A DNA stretch of 64,000 nucleotides from Clostridia bacterium (lineage in GTDB: Bacteria; Bacillota; Clostridia; Christensenellales; CAAEEZ01), in assembly GCA_900755035.1 (NCBI GenBank), contig CAAEEZ010000002.1, positions 120,654 to 184,653 of the forward strand, given 5' to 3'. Position numbers and translations under genes: made by a program. The notes under the pieces are model-generated. The model saw only the letters and a list, made by a program, of their open reading frames with translations, had not been told where the DNA came from and searched no databases. Positions 17,514-26,491 of this stretch are shown here, piece after piece. Numbering within the stretch: position 1 is the stretch's first letter; each line of letters opens with the position of its first letter.

Positions 17514-17807
17514 ATGGTAAGGCATATCGTAATGTGGAAACTTAAAGAAATGAGCGAAGAAGAAAAAACCGTGGCTAAAAATACGGCAAAAACCATGCTA
17601 GAAGCGTTGGTTGGCAAAATAGAAGGTTTACAATCCTTAGAAGTTGGTTTTAACTACAAAAGTGGTAGTTACGACCTATGTTTAGTAGGTGTGTACGACG
17701 ATAAGGACGCGCTAGAATACTATCAAAATCACCCTGAACACCTAAAATGTAAGGAATATATCCACACGATTATAGCAGAAAGAGGATTCTGCGATTACGA
17801 GTTTTAG
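17514..17807 (+). CDS. Dabb (stress-responsive alpha/beta barrel) domain protein
   Basis: A 97-residue protein beginning MVRHIVMWKLKE and ending with the VYDDKDALEYYQNHPEHLKCKEYI pattern, split across strands and helix, that defines Dabb ferredoxin-like dimers. These proteins have poorly known roles, in stress response or ring-type enzymology. AGGAGG lies before the ATG. It starts a short operon with an RNA-methyltransferase-tail-like gene and the broken fucosidase. Confidence 0.85.
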   Translation: MVRHIVMWKLKEMSEEEKTVAKNTAKTMLEALVGKIEGLQSLEVGFNYKSGSYDLCLVGVYDDKDALEYYQNHPEHLKCKEYIHTIIAERGFCDYEF

Positions 17808-17808
17808 T

Positions 17809-18075
17809 ATGGTAGAGTATAACGAAATTCGAGATTATATCTTTGAAAAATACGGCAAAAGAGTGTCGAACAAGTGGATTGCCGAAATAAAAAGAGAACA
17901 GGGTATGTTACAGTTTTACGTAGAGGGTGAAGAGTACTGCAAAACCTGTCCTAAAAAGGCGGAAGAATACATTATAGAGGCTTTCGAGTATTTTCAAATA
18001 CTAGACGAACGACCTGATATATCTAGGTTTAACGAGGAAAGTAAAAATCCGTATATTACGGTGGGAGATAAATAA
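17809..18075 (+). CDS. Small protein resembling the C-terminal extension of RlmCD
   Basis: 88 residues, starting two bases after the Dabb stop. The pattern EIRDYIFEKYGKRVS followed by WIAEIKRE, then CKTCPKKAEEYIIEAFEYF, closely resembles the tail found after the catalytic domain in many clostridial 23S rRNA uracil methyltransferases (YILEKF...VS..YIAQIKKK...C.PEKEEAI..A). Here it stands alone with no methyltransferase domain. Its role is unknown; it could bind RNA or DNA. The stop overlaps the fucosidase start. Confidence 0.5.
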   Translation: MVEYNEIRDYIFEKYGKRVSNKWIAEIKREQGMLQFYVEGEEYCKTCPKKAEEYIIEAFEYFQILDERPDISRFNEESKNPYITVGDK

Positions 18076-19075
18076 TGGGATATTTGACCTTGCAACCGAG
18101 TAATAAACCTACCCAAAATCAGCAGGCGCAAATAGACCGTAAGTATGGTATGTTTATACATTTTGGTATAAATACCTTTAACGATACCGAGTGGTCTAAC
18201 GGCAAACTGCCTATTGAAAGCTATAATCCACCTATTATAGGTGCTGACGGGTGGATAAAAAACGCCTACGAGGCAGGTATGAACTACGTGATACTTATAA
18301 CGAAGCATCACGACGGTTTTTGCTTGTTCGATACGAAATATACCGATTAACGGCGTTAATCACTCCAAGAACGAAACGGACGTTGTGTTAGAGGTGGCTA
18401 AGGCTTGCCGTAAGTACGGCGTAAAACTTTGGCTATATTATTCGCTATGGGATAGACACGAAAAATGCTACAAGGACGACGAAAAGTACGTAGACTATAT
18501 GTGCAGTCAACTGACTGAATTACTTGGTGGAAAGTACGGCGAAATAGTGGAAGTGTGGTTTGACGGAGGCTGGGACAAAAAGGCTGACAAGTGGAATATT
18601 CCGAAACTATACGATTTGGTACATAGGTTGCAACCTAACTGTGTGCGCCGTAAACGTTACGATAGGCTATACTTGGTGCAAAAAATCGCTAAGAAAGTTT
18701 TTGCCGGAAAAATATAAAGAGGGTATGCCCATAAGGTATTTTCCAAGTGATTTTAGGCTGTGGGATCCGAATTTTACAAGAGAAGACGACCCTAAACTAT
18801 ATAAGCACGACGGAAAACTTTATTATATGCCGTTTGAGGCAACTATTTGTCTAAGAAATATGCGTAATTGGTTTTGGGATACGAAGTATACGAAAGATAG
18901 GCTAGTATCAACCGATTTCGTGGTGGACAAATATAACTTACTTGTAGGTAGCCAAAATACCCTAGTAGTAAACGTTGCTCCAAATATTTACGGCAAACAA
19001 GAGCAAAAGGACGTGAATAGGCTAATGGAGATTGCGGATAAACTTGGCATTAGTAGAAAGTGGCAAGGGGAGTAG
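18075..19075 (+). pseudogene. Alpha-L-fucosidase (GH29), broken by two frameshifts
   Basis: Three consecutive reading frames together encode one GH29 protein of about 330 residues. The first frame carries RKYGMFIHFGINTF and ITKHHDGFCLF. The second carries VWFDGGW, with the nucleophile aspartate. The third carries MPIRYFPSDFRL and LYYMPFEATICL and ends at 19075. The first shift is explained by one extra A near 18349 (GATTAACGGC for GATTACGGC), the second by one extra base near 18646-18652. Each is a single +1 insertion, so the damage is recent or is a sequencing error. An intact enzyme would remove fucose from glycans. Confidence 0.8.
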
Positions 19076-19151
19076 TATATAAAATTATTAGCACGAAACA
19101 GAAGTAGCGTGTTAATTGACATAATTGTAAAATATAATTTAATTTGCAAAT

Positions 19152-19181
19152 AAAAAAAAGAGGCGATTTGCCTCTTTTTTT
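19152..19181. terminator. Terminator of groESL operon, also usable on plus strand
   Basis: AAAGAGGC-GATTT-GCCTCTTT with flanking A and T runs, 23 bases beyond the groEL stop. Confidence 0.85.
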
Positions 19182-19203
19182 AGTACGTTATTTAGGATTT
19201 ATC

Positions 19204-20826
19204 TTAGTACATATCTCCGCCCATTTGTGGTGGCATTGCTGGTGCTGGTTCTTTAATATCAGCAACTAGTACTTCGGTAGTTAGCAATGTGCTTGCTACG
19301 CTTGCTGCGTTTTGTAAAGCGGATCTAGTAACCATAGTAGGATCTACGATACCTGCTTTTAGCATATCGCAATATTCGTTCGTAAGAGCGTTGTAACCGT
19401 AGTTTTTGGTGTTGTTACGTAATATTTCGTTGATAACTACGCCACCGTCAACGCCTGCGTTAGCAGCGATTTGTCTAATAGGTTCTTCAAGTGCTTTGAT
19501 AATAATATATGCGCCCGTTTTTTCGTCGCCTTCAAGCTTGTCAGCATCCTTTTTAAGAGCAGGGATAATAGACAATAGCGCGCAACCACCACCAACTACG
19601 ATACCTTCTTGTACGGCAGCCTTAGTTGCGGCAAGAGCGTCGTCTATTCTCATTCTCTTTTCTTTCATTTCTACTTCGGTTGCAGCGCCTACGTTGATAA
19701 CGGCTACGCCACCCGATAGTTTTGCAAGTCTTTCAGCAAGTTTTTCTCTGTCGTATTGGCTAGACGTAACTTCGATTTGATTTTTGATAGCGGTAATTCT
19801 TTGTTTGATTTCGTCCTTATCGCCGTTTCCGCCAACGATAGTAGTGTTGTCTTTGTCACATCTAATAAGTTTAGCAGAGCCAAGCATATCGATAGAGCAG
19901 TCTTTAAGTTCTAGTCCTAAGTCGCTAGAAATTAGTTGAGCGCCCGTTAGGATAGATATATCTTCAAGCATTGCTTTTTTTCTATCGCCAAATCCAGGGG
20001 CTTTTACTGCAACGCAGTCGAATACGCCTTTTAACTTGTTAAGGATAATGGTAGTTAGTGCTTCACCTTCGATTTCGTCAGCGATTATGAATAGTTTTCT
20101 GCCTGCTTTCAAAATTTGTTCTAGTAGTGGCAACAAATCTTGTAAGTTAGAGATTTTCTTGTCGGTAACTAGAATTAGAGGATTGTCAAGTTCAGCCTCC
20201 ATCTTTTCAGGGTTGGTCATCATATAAGGAGATGCGTAGCCCCTATCGAATTGCATACCTTCTACAACGGTAAGTTCGGTTTGCATCGTCTTAGATTCGT
20301 CTACGGTGATAACGCCGTCCTTAGTAACCTTTTCGATAGCCTCAGAAATTAGTTCGCCGATAGATTCGTCTGCTGCGGATATACTAGCAACTTGCGCAAT
20401 CTCTTCCTTGCTTGAAATAGGCTTAGATATCTTTTTAAGTTCTTCTACTGCTTTCTCTACGATTTTTGCAATACCTTTTTTAACAATCATAGGATTAGCG
20501 CCAGCCGCTATGTTTTTCAAGCCTTCTCTAATGATTGCTTGGGCTAGTAGAGCAGCGGTAGTAGTACCGTCGCCGGCAATATCGTTGGTTTTGGTAGATA
20601 CTTCTTTTATTAGTTGAGCGCCCATATTTTCAAAAGCGTCGTCAAGTTCTATTTCTTTTGCAATGGTAACGCCGTCGTTAGTAATTAGCGGTGCACCGAA
20701 TTTTTTGTCTAGTACTACGTTTCTTCCCTTTGGTCCAAGGGTGATTTTAACTGCGTTTGCAAGGGTGTTTACGCCCGTTTCAAGTGCCTTTCTAGCGTCC
20801 TCGCCATATTTGAATTGTTTAGCCAT
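19204..20826 (-). CDS. groEL: Chaperonin GroEL (60 kDa)
   Basis: ATP-driven folding chamber subunit. The sequence starts MAKQFKYGEDARKALETGVN and contains LGPKGRNVVLDKKFGAP, the ATPase motif GDGTTTAALLA with the catalytic Asp, and GGGCALL near the C-terminus. It ends in PPQMGGDMY, a short GGM-type tail. The 540-residue length is standard. It lies 12 bases after groES on the minus strand and is co-transcribed from the CIRCE-controlled promoter. Confidence 0.98.
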   Translation of the reverse strand: MAKQFKYGEDARKALETGVNTLANAVKITLGPKGRNVVLDKKFGAPLITNDGVTIAKEIELDDAFENMGAQLIKEVSTKTNDIAGDGTTTAALLAQAIIREGLKNIAAGANPMIVKKGIAKIVEKAVEELKKISKPISSKEEIAQVASISAADESIGELISEAIEKVTKDGVITVDESKTMQTELTVVEGMQFDRGYASPYMMTNPEKMEAELDNPLILVTDKKISNLQDLLPLLEQILKAGRKLFIIADEIEGEALTTIILNKLKGVFDCVAVKAPGFGDRKKAMLEDISILTGAQLISSDLGLELKDCSIDMLGSAKLIRCDKDNTTIVGGNGDKDEIKQRITAIKNQIEVTSSQYDREKLAERLAKLSGGVAVINVGAATEVEMKEKRMRIDDALAATKAAVQEGIVVGGGCALLSIIPALKKDADKLEGDEKTGAYIIIKALEEPIRQIAANAGVDGGVVINEILRNNTKNYGYNALTNEYCDMLKAGIVDPTMVTRSALQNAASVASTLLTTEVLVADIKEPAPAMPPQMGGDMY

Positions 20827-20838
20827 ATCACACCTCCG

Positions 20839-21129
20839 TTAGTCGTTAACAATAGCCAAAATGTCGCTTTGTTTTACGATAGTAACTTCTTTGTTGTCTA
20901 ACTTAAAGTCGCTACCTGCATATTTATTATATAGGATTTTGTCGCCTACTTTTACTTGCATTTTTACTTCTTTTCCGTCGATTAGTCCACCTGGACCTAC
21001 TGCTATAACCTCGGCAAGTTGTGGTTTTTCTTGTGCAGTCCCCGGTAAAATTATGCCGCTTTTAGTGGTTTCTTCATTTGCTTTGACAGGTACAGTAACT
21101 ACTTTGTCAAATAATGGTTGAATTGTCAT
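20839..21129 (-). CDS. groES: Co-chaperonin GroES (10 kDa)
   Basis: Lid of the GroEL chamber. 96 residues with the start MTIQPLFDKVVTVPV, a mobile loop (ETTKSGIILPGTAQEKP) and the ending VKQSDILAIVND, all typical. AGGAGG precedes the ATG. The upstream region carries a consensus promoter overlapped by a CIRCE-like repeat, so heat control by HrcA is likely. Confidence 0.98.
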   Translation of the reverse strand: MTIQPLFDKVVTVPVKANEETTKSGIILPGTAQEKPQLAEVIAVGPGGLIDGKEVKMQVKVGDKILYNKYAGSDFKLDNKEVTIVKQSDILAIVND

Positions 21130-21185
21130 ATCAATGCCTCCTAAATTTTTGGCAATCTAATATTTTGATTGCTAATTACAACGCT

Positions 21186-21214
21186 ATTATATATCACAAA
21201 TTAGCAGTTGTCAA
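21186..21214 (-). promoter_or_regulatory. groESL sigma-A promoter
   Basis: On the minus strand, TTGACA (21209-21214) and TATAAT (21186-21191) are separated by exactly 17 bases. The -35 box falls in the spacer of the CIRCE-like repeat. Confidence 0.85.
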
Positions 21215-21227
21215 CAACTATTGCCAA
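21201..21227. promoter_or_regulatory. CIRCE-like HrcA operator
   Basis: Half-sites TTAGCAGTT and TTGGCAATA (opposite strand) are separated by nine bases, the 9-9-9 layout of CIRCE (TTAGCACTC-N9-GAGTGCTAA). The outer bases match well and the inner ends have diverged. Position over the groESL promoter supports the call. Confidence 0.7.
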
Positions 21228-21301
21228 CTTTTTTACATTTTTTACGGCAATATGTAGAAAAGAAATTTATTTTATGATATATTACTTTGTAGAGGTGTTT
21301 T

Positions 21302-21757
21302 ATGGATAAATGGGACAAAAGATTTATGCAAATGGCAGAACTAGTTTCTACGTGGTCTAGCTGTTACAGACAGGGCAGACAAGTAGGCGCAATTATCACT
21401 AAAAATAAAAGGATACTTACTACGGGCTATAACGGTGCGCCAAGTGGCGTAACTACTTGCGTTGAAAGGGGCGTATGCCTAAGGGACGAACTAAATATTC
21501 CGTCGGGCACAAGGCAAGAGATGTGCTACGCCGTTCACGCCGAGCAAAACGCTATCGTGCAGGCTGCTAAATTAGGCGTTTCGGTAAACGGAGCAACCTT
21601 GTATTGCACGCATCAACCGTGTACTATTTGCGCTAGACTAATAATAAATAGCGGTATAGAAAGAGTAGTTTTTAAGTACGGATACCCTGACGAGTTTGGT
21701 ATGAAACTGTTTAACGAGGCAGGAGTTATAGTGGAAAAGTACGAGGAAGAAGAGTAG
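21302..21757 (+). CDS. dCMP deaminase (ComEB-type)
   Basis: Converts dCMP to dUMP for dTMP synthesis. The zinc site is HAEQNAIVQAA (His and the proton-shuttling Glu) and CTHQPCTICARLIINSGI (two Cys). The N-terminal WDKRFMQMAELVSTWSSC and internal zinc-binding Cys residues fit the ComEB/dCMP deaminase branch rather than cytidine or tRNA deaminase. Length 151 residues. GAGGTG upstream is the ribosome site. It is likely monocistronic, between divergent groESL and a terminator. Confidence 0.92.
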   Translation: MDKWDKRFMQMAELVSTWSSCYRQGRQVGAIITKNKRILTTGYNGAPSGVTTCVERGVCLRDELNIPSGTRQEMCYAVHAEQNAIVQAAKLGVSVNGATLYCTHQPCTICARLIINSGIERVVFKYGYPDEFGMKLFNEAGVIVEKYEEEE

Positions 21758-21856
21758 AAATGGTGCTAAAACTACCACAAGTAAAAGATATTTACAAGTA
21801 GAGTTTTAGGATTTATTTGGTTTTATATAAAATAACAATATAAATACATAATTTAT

Positions 21857-21893
21857 ATATCCCCACAATACATTTTAGTGGGGGTATTTTTTT
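21857..21893 (+). terminator. Terminator whose T tract meets the next start codon
   Basis: ATATCCCCAC-loop-GTGGGGGTAT followed by nine T residues. The stem contains the only G-rich sequence before the TTG start at 21894, so it could end the dCMP deaminase transcript and also hide the ribosome site of the next gene. Confidence 0.7.
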
Positions 21894-23201
21894 TTGAAAA
21901 AGGACGACGTATATAGGGAATATAAATTTTACACTGCATCAAGCGACATATACAGAGCGTATAAGTTGGGTATTTTTGATATGGAAGAGGTGGAAAATAA
22001 GGTAGTACCTATCGTAACCGAAAAAAATAACGCCTTAGTACTAAAAAAGAAAAAAGGGAAAAATACTAGCCTTTTAGACGAAATAAAAAGAGAAGACTTT
22101 ACAAACAATAATGCAGTTATCCTTAAAAAAAGGGAAAACAAACGAGAAAAAAAAGTGCGATTTGGCGTAAAAAGTAACCTTATTGAAGAAAATAATTTGC
22201 CGTACTTTGAAGAAATACGTAGTGAAGAAAAACAAGAAAATGAAAACGACAAAATAGAAGAATTTAGCCGTATATCTAATAACTCGACGGATAGGACTTA
22301 TAGCCAAAAAACAGGGGGAAATAATAGTTTTTATACTAACGTAGATGATAGGATATATCGTAATAGAGAAATTATAGACGATAGAAGCGATAACGGAGTA
22401 GATAATTACGATGCTTATAACGGCACAAATAACGGCGATAAAAATAAGAATACTGATAAAAATGCTAGAAAAGGGAAAAATAGCGGTGGTAAACGAAAGA
22501 AAAACGGAGTTTTACTAGTGGGGCTATTTATGGTTGCCGTGTTTATGATTACTTTTTTTGCGTGTAATTTTTTTATTCCTAATTCGTGGGGTGGGGACGA
22601 AATAGATAAGTTTTATTTTGCAGTTGGCAAAACGGCAGTAACGTATGAAGACGCAAAAAGTATTGCAGATGCGTATAAGGCAAAAGGCGGAGCAGGGTTT
22701 ATTATGGAAAACGACCTATTCGTAATTGCCGACGTATATAAAACAAAGGAAGAGGCTGAAAGCGTAATAAATAACCCTAATAATAAAAATGCGTTTAGCG
22801 AAATACAAACCCTAAAAGAAAGAGAATATTGCTACGACTACGTAGATAAAAACATGTTGATGGTGGTGTCGTCGGCGCTTAGTTACGTTGATACTGCATT
22901 TTACGACTTGAAAAGAATAAGCACGGGCTATTCGCAAAAGGAAATTGACGAGATAGAAGCAAAAAGTAGGATTGTAAAAGTGGCAAGCAAACTGAAAACC
23001 ATAAAAGAAATGTACGACGATAACGCCGTGGGGGTAGCAAATGATAAAGTGCTTAGATTAAAGGCGCAGTTAGGCGCTACCTATAAGCAGGTTGCAGACC
23101 TAAGTAAATCGACTAATTTGGCAAGTAGTATTCGCTACGTTTATACCTCTATTCTAATATTACATATAGGGCTTATCGAGGATAGTTACCTAAAAAAATG
23201 A
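21894..23201 (+). CDS. Single-pass membrane protein with SPOR-like extracytoplasmic region
   Basis: 435 residues. Residues 1-200 are charged, low in complexity and rich in Lys, Asn and Asp, probably cytoplasmic and disordered. One hydrophobic segment (about 204-227) follows a KRKKN basic stretch. The outer part contains FYFAVGKTAVTYEDAKSIADAYKAKG and FVIADVYKTKEEAESV, in the pattern of SPOR peptidoglycan-binding domains. No other domain is recognised. Start is TTG at 21894 and uncertain; the first ATG is about 30 codons later, but the intervening residues look like real protein. A role in the cell wall or division is possible. Confidence 0.6.
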   Translation: MKKDDVYREYKFYTASSDIYRAYKLGIFDMEEVENKVVPIVTEKNNALVLKKKKGKNTSLLDEIKREDFTNNNAVILKKRENKREKKVRFGVKSNLIEENNLPYFEEIRSEEKQENENDKIEEFSRISNNSTDRTYSQKTGGNNSFYTNVDDRIYRNREIIDDRSDNGVDNYDAYNGTNNGDKNKNTDKNARKGKNSGGKRKKNGVLLVGLFMVAVFMITFFACNFFIPNSWGGDEIDKFYFAVGKTAVTYEDAKSIADAYKAKGGAGFIMENDLFVIADVYKTKEEAESVINNPNNKNAFSEIQTLKEREYCYDYVDKNMLMVVSSALSYVDTAFYDLKRISTGYSQKEIDEIEAKSRIVKVASKLKTIKEMYDDNAVGVANDKVLRLKAQLGATYKQVADLSKSTNLASSIRYVYTSILILHIGLIEDSYLKK

Positions 23202-23259
23202 TTTGCCTAACCGCTATTAATATTGTATAATAAATAGCGTAAAGGGAGGCCATATATAT

Positions 23260-24234
23260 ATGATAAATATAGGTTTATACGGCTACGGCAATATTGCTCG
23301 TGGCGTGGAAGAAGCAGTAAAGCATAACGACGACGTTAACCTTGTGGCAGTGTTTACTAGACGTGAGCCTAGCACGGTTAAAACCGTAAGCGGAGTAAAA
23401 GTATATCACACTAGCTATATTGACAAATTTACCGATAAAATAGACGTAATGGTGCTATGTGGCGGTTCGGCTATCGACCTACCAAAACAAGGACCAAGCG
23501 TGCTTGAATTATTTAACACGGTGGATACTTTCGATACCCACGCAAGAATACCAGAGTACTTTGATTGTATGGACGAAGTGGGCAAAAAAAGTGGGAAACT
23601 AGGCGCTATTTCTATCGGTTGGGACCCAGGGCTATTCAGTATACAAAGGGCGTTATTTAGCGCATGTTTGCCAGACGGCGAAAACTACACTTTTTGGGGT
23701 AAGGGCGTTAGCCAAGGGCACTCGGACGCTATTAGAAGGATAGAGGGCGTAGAGTACGCTATTCAATATACTATTCCAAAGCAAGATGCCGTAGATAGAG
23801 TAATTAGTGGTGAAAATCCTACTTTAAGTACTAGGGACAAGCACCTTAGAGAGTGCTTCGTAGTTGCAAAAGAAGGCGCTAATAAGGAAGAGATAGAACA
23901 AAAAATAAAAACTATGCCAAATTATTTTGCCGATTACGATACGATAGTGCATTTTATCACGATGGACGAAATGAAGAAAAATCACGCAGGTATGCCTCAC
24001 GGTGGAAAGGTAATAAGGAGTGGCAACGTATCTAGCGAGAATAAGGCGGTACTAGGTTTTGACTTAAAACTAGATTCAAACCCACAATTTACGTCTAGCG
24101 TAGTGGTTGCTTACGCTAGGGCTGTTGCAAGGCTAAATAAAGAAGGTAAGACGGGCGCAGTTACCGTATTAGACGTACCACTTTCTTACCTATCTCAAAA
24201 GTCTAACGCAACGCTTAGAAAGGAACTATTATAA
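23260..24234 (+). CDS. ddh: meso-Diaminopimelate D-dehydrogenase
   Basis: NADPH-dependent enzyme making meso-diaminopimelate in one step from tetrahydrodipicolinate, for lysine and peptidoglycan. It starts INIGLYGYGNIARGVEEA (Rossmann motif). Family hallmarks include LCGGSAIDLP, FDTHARIPEY, SIGWDPGLFS and WGKGVSQGHSDAIRRIEGV. Length 324 residues is normal. GGGAGG lies upstream. The stop overlaps the next start (TAATGA), forming an operon with a HAD phosphatase and an M20 peptidase. Confidence 0.95.
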   Translation: MINIGLYGYGNIARGVEEAVKHNDDVNLVAVFTRREPSTVKTVSGVKVYHTSYIDKFTDKIDVMVLCGGSAIDLPKQGPSVLELFNTVDTFDTHARIPEYFDCMDEVGKKSGKLGAISIGWDPGLFSIQRALFSACLPDGENYTFWGKGVSQGHSDAIRRIEGVEYAIQYTIPKQDAVDRVISGENPTLSTRDKHLRECFVVAKEGANKEEIEQKIKTMPNYFADYDTIVHFITMDEMKKNHAGMPHGGKVIRSGNVSSENKAVLGFDLKLDSNPQFTSSVVVAYARAVARLNKEGKTGAVTVLDVPLSYLSQKSNATLRKELL

Positions 24235-24890
24235 TGAGATACGATTACGTGTTGTTTGACCTAGACGGAACTTTGTCAGATACGTCTAAGGGCGTTTTTA
24301 ACGCTACCGACTATATGATAGAAAAACAAGGATATAGAAAGTTGACTGCTAGCGAGAAAAGGTCTATTTTAGGTCCGCCTCTATGGCAGTCCTTTTCTAA
24401 TTTTTTCGGTATATCGGGTAAAGAATTAGATAGGGCAGTTGAACTGTATAGAGAGTACTATCACCCTAAGGGTTGCTACGAAAATACGATGTACGACGGC
24501 ATCGTTGAAGTACTACGTGATTTGAAAAATAAGGGCGTTACTTTGATGGTGGCAACCTCTAAACCAAATAATATTACGCCAAAGGTACTTGATTTGTTTG
24601 GTATAAGCGATTTGTTTAGTTACGTTGCTGCGCCAAACCCCGAGGAAGAGAGCGACGACAAAAGCGTGCTTATATTAAAAGCGCTTGAAGAAGTGGGCGT
24701 AAAGGACAAATCTAAGGCAGTTATGGTAGGGGACAGACTGTTTGATATACTTGGCGCAAAAAAGGCGGGTATAGATAGCATAGGCGTAACCTACGGCTTT
24801 GGAACGAAAGAAGAACACGAAAAGTACGGCGCAACCTATATCGTGGATAACTGTTACGATATTGAAAAAATCGTGGTAGGTGAAGTATGA
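24234..24890 (+). CDS. HAD-superfamily phosphatase (phosphoglycolate phosphatase-like)
   Basis: Motif I FDLDGTLSDT with the nucleophile Asp, a helical cap, motif II in ATSKP, a later lysine (near KDKSKA) and motif III VMVGDRLFDILGAKKAGI. Length 218 residues and cap type fit the PGP/PgmB-like HAD IA group. The substrate is probably a small phosphorylated metabolite, not identifiable. It overlaps both neighbours (TAATGA at the start, ATGA at the end), so it is translationally coupled to ddh and the peptidase. Confidence 0.87.
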   Translation: MRYDYVLFDLDGTLSDTSKGVFNATDYMIEKQGYRKLTASEKRSILGPPLWQSFSNFFGISGKELDRAVELYREYYHPKGCYENTMYDGIVEVLRDLKNKGVTLMVATSKPNNITPKVLDLFGISDLFSYVAAPNPEEESDDKSVLILKALEEVGVKDKSKAVMVGDRLFDILGAKKAGIDSIGVTYGFGTKEEHEKYGATYIVDNCYDIEKIVVGEV

Positions 24891-26341
24891 TAGGTATGAC
24901 GATTTTGTATTTTTTTATAGCGCTAATTGTACTTTTAGCGTTGTATTTTACAATAAATCTCGTAAAGAACAGAAAAAAGGAGAACGAAGTAATGGAAGAA
25001 AAACAATATGCCGAGTTTGATGCAAATATACTTGCAGAAAAACTTAGCAAAGCAGTACAAATACCAACAGTGAGTATGGCTGAGGGCGATACCGACGACA
25101 AGTATTTTTTGGAGTATCAAAGTTTTTTGGAAAAAACTTTTCCGCTTTTTCATAAAAGGGCAAGCAAAACGCTTATAAATAAATATAGCATTATATATCA
25201 TATCGAAGGTGAGGACAAAACCTTGCTACCTGCGTGCTTTTTAGCGCATCAAGACGTAGTGCCTGCCGGTGACGGTTGGGAAGTTGACCCGTTTGCCGGG
25301 GTGATTAAAGACGGCTACGTTTACGGCAGAGGCTCGCAAGATATGAAAAACCAAATGATTGCGATATTAGAGGCGGTAGAAAAGGTGCTTAGCAGTGGCA
25401 AACCGTTGAAGAGAGGTATTTATTGCTGTTTTGGACACGACGAAGAACCGGGCGGACAAACAGGCGCTAAGTTTATAGCAAAATACTTAAAAGAGCAAGG
25501 CGTACAAATGGAGTACGTTATTGACGAAGGCGGTATAGTGCTAGACGGCAAAATGTTTGCAATAGACGGAAAAATTGCCCTTATTGGTACTTGCGAAAAG
25601 GGTTACGCTGACCTTGAACTAACGGTAGAACAGGACGGCGGACACGCATCTATGCCAAGCAAACGCACGGCTCTTGGACAAATTGCAGAGGCTGTTGGCA
25701 AGGTAGAAATGCACCCTAGAAAAGCAAAGTTTACACAGCCCGTTGAAGATATGTTCGACGTACTTACCCCGTATATGCACTATCCGTTAAAATTCGTTAT
25801 TGCAAATAGAAAATTATTTGCGCCTATAATCAAAAAAGTATTATTGCAAAAGGGTATGACGGGGGCACTTGTGCATACGACGTTTGCGCCAACTATGGCA
25901 AAGGGTAGCAGTAGACCTAACGTATTGCCTAATAGCGCAACTGCTTGCATAAATTGTAGAATTATACCTACCGAAACGGTGGACGGCACTATCGAATATA
26001 TGAACAGGGTGATTAAAAACCCAGAGGTGAAGATATCCAAGGGTTATATGTGCATAGACCCAACCCCGATTTCGCCAAAGGATAGCGACGCATTTAAGAG
26101 TTTATCCGATACGATAAAACAAGTTTTCCCTAACCTTATTCCTGCGCCGTTCTTGTTCGTTGCAGGCTCTGATAGTAGGTACTATTATTCGATTTGTGAA
26201 AACGTATTTAGGTTTGCACCGTTCGAACTTTGCGAAGAGGATAGAAATCGTATTCACTCTAAAAACGAAAGGTGCAAAATTGACGATTTGGTAAAGGCTG
26301 CTAAGTTCTTTAACGTGCTAATTGAAAACACTTGCTTATAA
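24887..26341 (+). CDS. Membrane-anchored M20 family peptidase (carboxypeptidase S-like)
   Basis: One N-terminal transmembrane helix (about residues 5-25) precedes a zinc peptidase of the M20 family. The ligands lie in FLAHQDVVPAG and YGRGSQDMKNQM, the catalytic Glu in GHDEEPGGQTGA, and a dimerisation domain sits in the middle. Length 484 is close to carboxypeptidase S/PM20D1-like members. The location of the active domain depends on topology; outside is likely. It overlaps the HAD gene by four bases and ends the operon at a strong terminator. Confidence 0.87.
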   Translation: MIGMTILYFFIALIVLLALYFTINLVKNRKKENEVMEEKQYAEFDANILAEKLSKAVQIPTVSMAEGDTDDKYFLEYQSFLEKTFPLFHKRASKTLINKYSIIYHIEGEDKTLLPACFLAHQDVVPAGDGWEVDPFAGVIKDGYVYGRGSQDMKNQMIAILEAVEKVLSSGKPLKRGIYCCFGHDEEPGGQTGAKFIAKYLKEQGVQMEYVIDEGGIVLDGKMFAIDGKIALIGTCEKGYADLELTVEQDGGHASMPSKRTALGQIAEAVGKVEMHPRKAKFTQPVEDMFDVLTPYMHYPLKFVIANRKLFAPIIKKVLLQKGMTGALVHTTFAPTMAKGSSRPNVLPNSATACINCRIIPTETVDGTIEYMNRVIKNPEVKISKGYMCIDPTPISPKDSDAFKSLSDTIKQVFPNLIPAPFLFVAGSDSRYYYSICENVFRFAPFELCEEDRNRIHSKNERCKIDDLVKAAKFFNVLIENTCL

Positions 26342-26401
26342 GTATAGTTGATCAACTTGTAGATTTTTGTAGAAAAATAGCAAAAAATAGTATAAATTGT
26401 A

Positions 26402-26431
26402 AAAAATTCGAACAAATGTTCGAATTTTTTT
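26402..26431 (+). terminator. Terminator ending the ddh operon
   Basis: AAAATTCGAAC-AAAT-GTTCGAATTTT followed by a T run, 60 bases after the stop. It marks the left limit of the phage-like cassette. Confidence 0.85.
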
Positions 26432-26491
26432 GTCATATAAAGATAAAAAGGGGGTAATATGTTTCTATAATGAAGGTGAAGTGAGGAGATT

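Noticed and set aside
22074..22500. Lys/Asn-rich low-complexity stretch taken as a possible repeat array or CRISPR
   Set aside because: No regular repeat unit is present; it encodes a disordered protein segment.
26347..26356. GTTGATCAAC palindrome considered as a left attachment site of the phage-like cassette
   Set aside because: No matching copy was seen near 37.7 kb.
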